Shown here: piece by piece, positions 59,031-64,000 of the stretch
How the letters are laid out: every line of letters begins with the position of its first letter
Position numbering within the stretch: the first letter of the stretch is position 1
Assembly (NCBI RefSeq): GCF_030247195.1
Contig: NC_080671.1
Location: 69,935,412-69,999,411, forward strand
Direction: 5' to 3'
DNA from: Topomyia yanbarensis
Lineage: Eukaryota > Arthropoda > Insecta > Diptera > Culicidae
DNA length: 64,000 bases
The notes under the pieces: generated by a model
Databases searched by the model: none
What the model was told of the DNA's origin: nothing
The model's input: the letters and a program-made list of their open reading frames with translations, nothing else
Program-made: the position numbers and the translations under genes

Positions 59031-60189
59031 AATTGCCAACTAGTTTCACAAAAAATTGTATTTAAAATAAACAAACTCTTAAAAGTAAATTTGGTACATC
59101 CCTCTCTAAAGGCACATAAAATCTCGTTTGTAATTTATTACTCTTGCTCAAATCTGAGATTTATTTGTTTTATAAAAAATAGACACTGTATGAAGCTTCG
59201 TAAAAATAAGGTAAAGTCAAATTTCGATTTTTTTGTAGTTTTTGTACCCAAAAACCCAACAAAATACTCAAAAAGTATAACAAACCAGTATTTCATAAGC
59301 TTAGAGTAAAAATCATTTCAAACTAAAATGATTCGGTAATCTATTCTGGTTTAATAAGCGATCTACGAAAAAAGTTTCGAGTGATCAAAGTCACCCCGAT
59401 GATCAGAGTCACCCCGGTTTACGGTATTGAAGCAATTTGTTGTGGAATGACAGAAAAAGCAGCGTAAAACAGCACTGCACTGAGGCGAATGACCTTATGG
59501 TTAAAACCTTGCTAAACAAAAAGGTCCTCAGTATATTGCAAATGGATATCTCATTAAAGATGGATGAACTGACCTGACGATTAAATAGAACAATACCATA
59601 CGCGTTTCTGTTGGGAAGCCTTTGCACTCCGGAACACAAGTAAAGCTACTTTTAGAAAACTGTTAGGTTGTCTAGGTAGGTTGGAAGGCTCTATAAAAAG
59701 TATTTCATGAAGGGCGTTTTCTCGGCTTGTTGTTTTTCATTGTAGGACTTATTGACTCTCCAAAAAAAGTTTAATGGATGCATGGTGCGCAGTTCTTGAA
59801 CATACCCTATTATTTTTATGAGCACAACATTCATTTGTATTCACTCATAAATAACGAGCATAATCTATAACAATAAATAAAGAAGTTAACATGATTTTGA
59901 AAAAAAAACTTTTTAGCGTAATGTAGCTCTCTTGTGGGGGCGACTTTGCGCCAATATTTAGTTTTTTATATCTCATATTCAATCTTGATTTTCCAAAAGT
60001 TCTTTTCACTGACTTTTGAGGTACTTCTACCATATGTAAAACACCAAAAAGTTTCAAATTTGAAGTTGCGTGATCGCAGTTCAAGAGTGTAATGTACAAA
60101 ACGCTCTATTTTTGGCTTAAAGTAACCTCTGATGACGGTAATTCTATTTACGAACCCCCGGTTTGGTTCGTAAATGGAGGTTACAGTGT

Positions 60190-60358
60190 GCTGTCAAAAT
60201 TCACTTTGAGAAGAAATTGTGGACAAACCATTAATCGCCGATTATTAATCATAGCAGTAAACGATAGAGAGAACTTTTCTGTTCCATAAAATGTTAACAT
60301 CCATTCTCGACGAGTTACGGTTTGTCCGGAATTTTCTCTCAAAGTTAATTTTGACAGC
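60190..60358. mobile_element. Short MITE, GCTGTCAAAATT ends
   Basis: GCTGTCAAAATTCACTTTGA at the left and the complement of GCTGTCAAAATTAACTTTGA at the right form inverted repeats that continue imperfectly to GGACAAACC. The element lies between the 47636-60188 composite and the Harbinger-type MITE with almost no spacer. No coding. Confidence 0.65.
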
Positions 60359-60365
60359 ATGCTTA

Positions 60366-61452
60366 GGGGCCATGCATAAATGACGTAGCATTTTGGGGGG
60401 TAGGGAGGGTATACCAAATTTGTGACGAAGTGTGACGAGGGGGAGGGTAGGGTCAGAAGTTGTGCGACGTAGCATTAAGTTTAAAACCCATTGTTTAGAG
60501 AAAACAATTTAATGATTCTCCATTCCCAAGGGAAATGAATTTAAATTCAAACAAGTTACTTTTGATGCGGTTTTCATTGAGGTAAATTTTACGATACGCG
60601 GAACTACAAGTTCGAAAAAATACGAAAAGATTTTGTATGCGCACACCAAAAAATTATGAATTTTATCATTGACGTAATTGCAAACATGACACAATTTAGC
60701 AACCCATAATTCTCGAAATGACGAAACATTACCGTGTTCCGTTTCATTTTACATGAAACATATACTTTACATGCGCAATGACATAAAATTACACTTACTG
60801 CCACTGAAAACAAACGCAATATGTGGAGTAAAATTACATGATTTACGAAAATCAACGTCATTTAAAATAAAAACCAAACGTAAAACTAAGTCATTTTTGA
60901 TGCTCGTATATGTCAGGGTCAGGAGACGTAAATTTACACGATTTTTTCTAGGTGTGCTAGACGTAAATTTACACGATTTTTTCTAATGTTGCTAACTAGT
61001 AGACTTAATTTGGAAGCTGAATTAAATTTTCACTTCGAATTCAACCAAATAAAATTTAGTAATTTAGATGAACGAATCATTGGCAGCTTCACGACTGTGA
61101 ACTGAGAGAACTTGTCTTCATGCTCCCCTTGACATATAAAATTCAAAACAAAACCATCAACACTATATTTGTCATGAAATGGGCTTATTTTGCACGCAAT
61201 TTGCTGTTATAATGAAAATTTTGATAAAAGTCGTCAAAAATTTTGAAAGGACATGTATTTAAAATAATTGAAAAACATATGTAATTTTTTTTTTCGTCAT
61301 CTAGGGCGCTTTGTATGGGACGAGAGGGAGGGGGTAGGTAAATGATACGTTATTTACGAGGGGGAGGTTCGAATTTTGTGACCAAATGCTACGAGGGGGA
61401 GCGAGGGGTCAAAAATCGCCGAAAAAAAGCTACGTCATTTGTGTACGGCCCC
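60366..61452. mobile_element. Harbinger-type MITE with TTA duplication
   Basis: The termini GGGGCCATGCATAAATGACG and the complement of GGGGCCGTACACAAATGACG are inverted repeats, flanked by TTA (60363-60365, 61453-61455). G-rich subterminal segments (GAGGGGGAG) occur at both ends in mirrored order. A 35-bp tandem duplication (GACGTAAATTTACACG units) lies at about 60925-60990. The 1087-bp element has no transposase. TTA duplication suggests PIF/Harbinger. Confidence 0.8.
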
Positions 61453-61549
61453 TTATTGGCCGTTCACAAAAAACACGCGAGATATGTGGTTCAATATTAT
61501 CAAAAAAATCATAATTAAAACCTAAAACTTGTGTAAATAGTGGCAAAAT

Positions 61550-62300
61550 GGAAGTGCAATAAATTAAAAAAGAAAACAAAAATAACATTCAACGGAGGTG
61601 TAATTTGAAGAGAGAAAAACAAAAAATACATGAGGAACAAACGAGGAAAAAATAACAAATAGATAAAATTTAATGAAATGAGAAATCTGAAAAATCACAT
61701 TTATATTAAAGGAAAAAAGATTAATAACATGCAAATAATCCAAAACCTTCCACTATAAAAATGAAAAACTTATCCAAAGCGGATAAACAATAGAAAATTG
61801 ACAAAATTAAGACAATGTAATTTGAAAATATGTAACAAATTGAAGAAATAGCAAAATGGAACAGATTCAATAATTGAAAAAATCAAATTAAATTAAGAAA
61901 ATGAAAAAGGAAACTAGAAAAAATTGAAAAAAAGAATGCAAAATTTTAAAACAGGTGAACGGAAAAATGAAAATTAAGATATCATAAGCATGGAAAATAG
62001 GAAAAAACGACAAAAGGAAGCTACAAAAATGTAAACAAACTTAGAAATAAACGAAGTGAAATCCACTGTTTTAGATGAAGAAATAACAGTAATACATAAG
62101 GTTTCACATATAAAAATGATAACAAAATACGAAAATGGAAAGAATAAAAAAATCGGAAAATAAGAAAAAAGCTTCAAAAATGTTTCCAAACAGAAGAATA
62201 AATAAAAAAAATTGGACATTGAAAAGAAAATAGAAAACAGGAACTAGTAAAAAGACGGAAGCAAAATTGTAGAAACCGTAAAATAGCAATATTACAATAT
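61550..62300 (-). repeat. A-rich degenerate low-complexity tract
   Basis: The plus strand is dominated by AAAATGAAAAAATTGAAAA-like words with few C. The 70- and 81-codon minus-strand frames (Phe/Leu/Tyr-rich) are compositional. Strand bias is opposite to the T-rich tract at 9600-10560, and both could be inverted copies of one low-complexity family. Confidence 0.65.
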
Positions 62301-62320
62301 AGAAAAAAAGATACATTTAA

Positions 62321-62902
62321 CCCTCAAAAAGGCAAGGGGTGTCAGAGGCCCGGCTAGTTACAGTTACTTAGTTTCAATGAACTTGTAATTTGAAATATAA
62401 ATGATCGAGCGTTTTCGGGCTTTCGATTCTCTCACTGGTAAAACGACAAGAAAGAGGCTTTTGATTCCATTGGTTCTTAGTAACGACGCTTTTTGAAGGG
62501 TTGAAAAAATGCATTGCTTATTTAATAAATAAGTCTGCATAACGTGAAAGTGAAAAAAAATTAAATTTTATGAAATGGAGAGCAGAAAACACGCACAAAA
62601 CGCAAAAAGATCAAAGTATACTTTTGGGAATAAAAAAGTAAACAAAATAGAAAACATGAATTCCAAATCGAAGTCTCCGGGTCAAACTCGGAGGGGTGAC
62701 AACCCTGCTTCCCAACGCACAGAGGCACCTTTTCATAAAAAGTTGAGGCAAAATTATAAAATTGGTCTATTTGGGTAAAAATTGGGGTTTAAACGAAATT
62801 TGGGTCGCTGAATCCATTTCTGCTACCCATTTTGAAATTACATATGTCTTTTTTTCGGCTACTTTTCTGTAAGTCTATTTGAAGGCGTTGGTCATTAAAG
62901 GG
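62321..62902. mobile_element. Possible TTAA-flanked element (weak)
   Basis: CCCTCAAAAAGGC after TTAA at the left, and AAAGGG before TTAA at the right, resemble piggyBac-type ends, but only CCCT is clearly shared by the two termini. Inside are G+C-richer blocks such as GGGGTGTCAGAGGCCCGGC. Kept as a low-confidence call because of the TTAA flanks. Confidence 0.3.
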
Positions 62903-63190
62903 TTAATATACACGTTAATCATAGTAGCCAATCACATCGGATAGCAGAAATACTTGATAAAACTAATAAAAATCACAAATTTTTAGTAATATGATGTTGT
63001 TTAGGCAACCAATTTGTAAGGAGATTTATGAGCTACACGGCGTCTCCATAAGGGTGTTTCCAAAATCATAGATATGATAACATCGGCGCAAAAATGCGCA
63101 AAGCCTCTATATCTTGTAACTACACTAAATTTTGAGTCAGATTCATGATAAGTGACCCATGGGAGACCATCTCAAAAACCAGAACACGTA

Positions 63191-63274
63191 TACTGCCGTT
63201 CTACGCACAATTGTCCAATGTATATAAGGAATCCCATAGAACATGGGACAAATATACTTATAACGGCAGTATAA
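63191..63274. mobile_element. Short hairpin MITE, ACTGCCGTT ends
   Basis: TATACTGCCGTT at the left and AACGGCAGTATA at the right are exact complements about 84 bp apart. They continue imperfectly inward (TACGCACAATTGTCC against GGACAAATATACTTATAA). TA borders both. Non-coding. Confidence 0.55.
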
Positions 63275-63546
63275 AGATAAATTACTGATATGACATTGAA
63301 TTTATTAATTGCTTTTACTTGGTGCAGAACAAACATAAATCATTTCTGCACGAAAATTTCACATCTATAGTTTAGAATTCTTCTTTTCAAAGAACTCAAA
63401 ATTACCCCGATCGGCCGTGTAGTTTTTAAGATATCGCCATATGAAGTTCTAAGATGCAAACAATTCTAATTAATTGAATTGAACAGAAATCCTTGACATC
63501 ACTTGCTTCAACGACATGTTAAAAATCATATATCATCCGATTATCG

Positions 63547-63868
63547 CAGTGATTTTCAACCGGGGGTGACTTCACCCCCAGGGTTGAATAAGACTGTCGT
63601 AGGGGGTGAATTGTGTGGGGTGAATTTTAACATTTTTGTTTTTGTATATTGTTTCAGTTTGTCAAGAATTAAGATGCTGGTTGAGAGTGTTCAGGAACAG
63701 GTTTCTAATTTAAATAAAAGAATGATGGTAAAAAAATATTCATTCAATTGAAAATCATTTTTTTTAACTGACCGGGTATTTGTGGTAAGCAGTTTTCAGA
63801 ATGGGATACGTAATGGGGATGAATATTCGAAAAGGGGTACATGGGATGAAATAGGTTGTAAACCACTG
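63547..63868. mobile_element. hAT-type MITE with near-exact 8-bp duplication
   Basis: CAGTGATTTTCAACC at the left and the complement of CAGTGGTTTACAACC at the right are classic hAT-type ends. The flanking octamers GATTATCG (63539-63546) and GATTGTCG (63869-63876) match at 7 of 8. The 322-bp interior is G-rich near both ends and non-coding. An 82-codon frame crossing it is an artefact. Confidence 0.85.
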
Positions 63869-63876
63869 GATTGTCG

Positions 63877-64000
63877 TAAAATTTTGAGATACTTTTATTC
63901 AACCTGAGAGAAAAATAAAATAAATATTTACAAAAGAACTACAAGACATTGATTTTTTGGGTGTTGTCACTCTTCGTGCCACTGTGCGACGTCGATAAAC
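63877..64000. other. Window end, unannotated
   Basis: Short A+T-rich sequence to the window edge. Nothing recognised. Confidence 0.4.

Larger units (their letters stand above)
54895..59424. mobile_element. TA-flanked 4.5-kb unit with CCGTAAACCGGGGTGAC ends
   Basis: CCGTAAACCGGGGTGAC at the left and its exact complement at the right are flanked by TA (54893-54894 and 59425-59426). Subterminal echoes (CCGGGGTGACTTTGATAAC near 55081; GATCAAAGTCACCCCG near 59384) extend the symmetry. The ends resemble those of the 6025-6761 MITE. The interior holds a hAT-MITE fragment, two copies of a CA-associated repeat and no transposase, so it is either a large non-autonomous element enlarged by nested insertions or two solo copies facing each other. 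Confidence 0.6.
47636..60188. mobile_element. Probable old 12.5-kb composite: inverted-repeat element filled by later insertions
   Basis: CACTGAAACCTCCATTTACG at the left and the complement of CACTGTAACCTCCATTTACG at the right are inverted termini. Further in, TACCGTCATCGGGGGTTACT (near 47905) is matched inversely by TACCGTCATCAGAGGTTACT (near 60140). The outer element has been opened by an I-like retrotransposon (48022-54414) and apparently by another inverted-repeat unit (54895-59424). No target duplication was recognised, and two independent single-ended copies would be an alternative explanation. Confidence 0.5.

Noticed and set aside
47636..60188. TA target duplication for the composite element
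   Set aside because: TA is present on the left but TG on the right, so no duplication can be claimed.

Overview
The window is A+T-rich metazoan DNA, almost entirely intronic and transposon-derived, and most probably comes from a culicine (Aedes-like) mosquito. The evidence is the mix of element types (I-, R1- and LOA-like non-LTR retrotransposons, BEL/Pao, and many MITEs with TA, TTA, TTAA, 5-bp or 8-bp target duplications), the 15.7-kb gap between two apparent exons, and the absence of any bacterial-style gene. The species call is inference. I found no tRNA or rRNA gene, no CRISPR array and no intact host gene.

Host gene: two short coding exons on the + strand, 30396-30462 and 46166-46408, have good splice sites and matching phase-0 junctions. 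The second encodes the first half of an SH2 domain of the BCAR3/SH2D3 (NSP) adaptor family, with WYHG and FLVRD motifs. Everything from about 30463 to 46165, and everything after 46408, then reads as intron of this gene. Its remaining exons must lie outside the window or are not recognisable to me.

Mobile elements by region: 0.9-20 kb holds small inverted-repeat elements (piggyBac-, hAT-, TA- and TTAA-type) and a decayed Tc1-like transposon (4309-5890). 21-25 kb is a three-layer nest: an R1-like non-LTR relic, a LOA-like ORF1 fragment, and a Transib-type MITE. 26.3-28.2 kb is a non-LTR-like insertion with a 24-bp exact target duplication and an (AACGC)6 tail. 32.3-35.2 kb is a second three-layer nest: a LOA-like RT relic, a second Transib-type MITE, and a 5'-truncated poly(A) non-LTR element. 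35.6-38.8 kb is a 3.2-kb inverted repeat with about 640-bp arms around a 354-bp (AT)n tract. 40.2 kb has a Helitron-like element, and 40.7-43.8 kb a BEL/Pao relic broken by nested MITEs. 47.6-60.2 kb appears to be one old inverted-repeat element containing a full-length but dead I-like retrotransposon (48022-54414, minus strand, 13-bp target duplication). That copy is in turn interrupted by an 883-bp palindromic MITE. 60.2-63.9 kb has further Harbinger-, piggyBac- and hAT-type MITEs.

The most notable observations are the Transib-type family, whose ends carry the V(D)J heptamer CACAGTG and whose two copies have exact 5-bp target duplications (CGGCG and TGACT), and the several very long intronic inverted repeats that could form dsRNA if the host gene is transcribed. 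I do not see a convincing new enzymatic or defence system.
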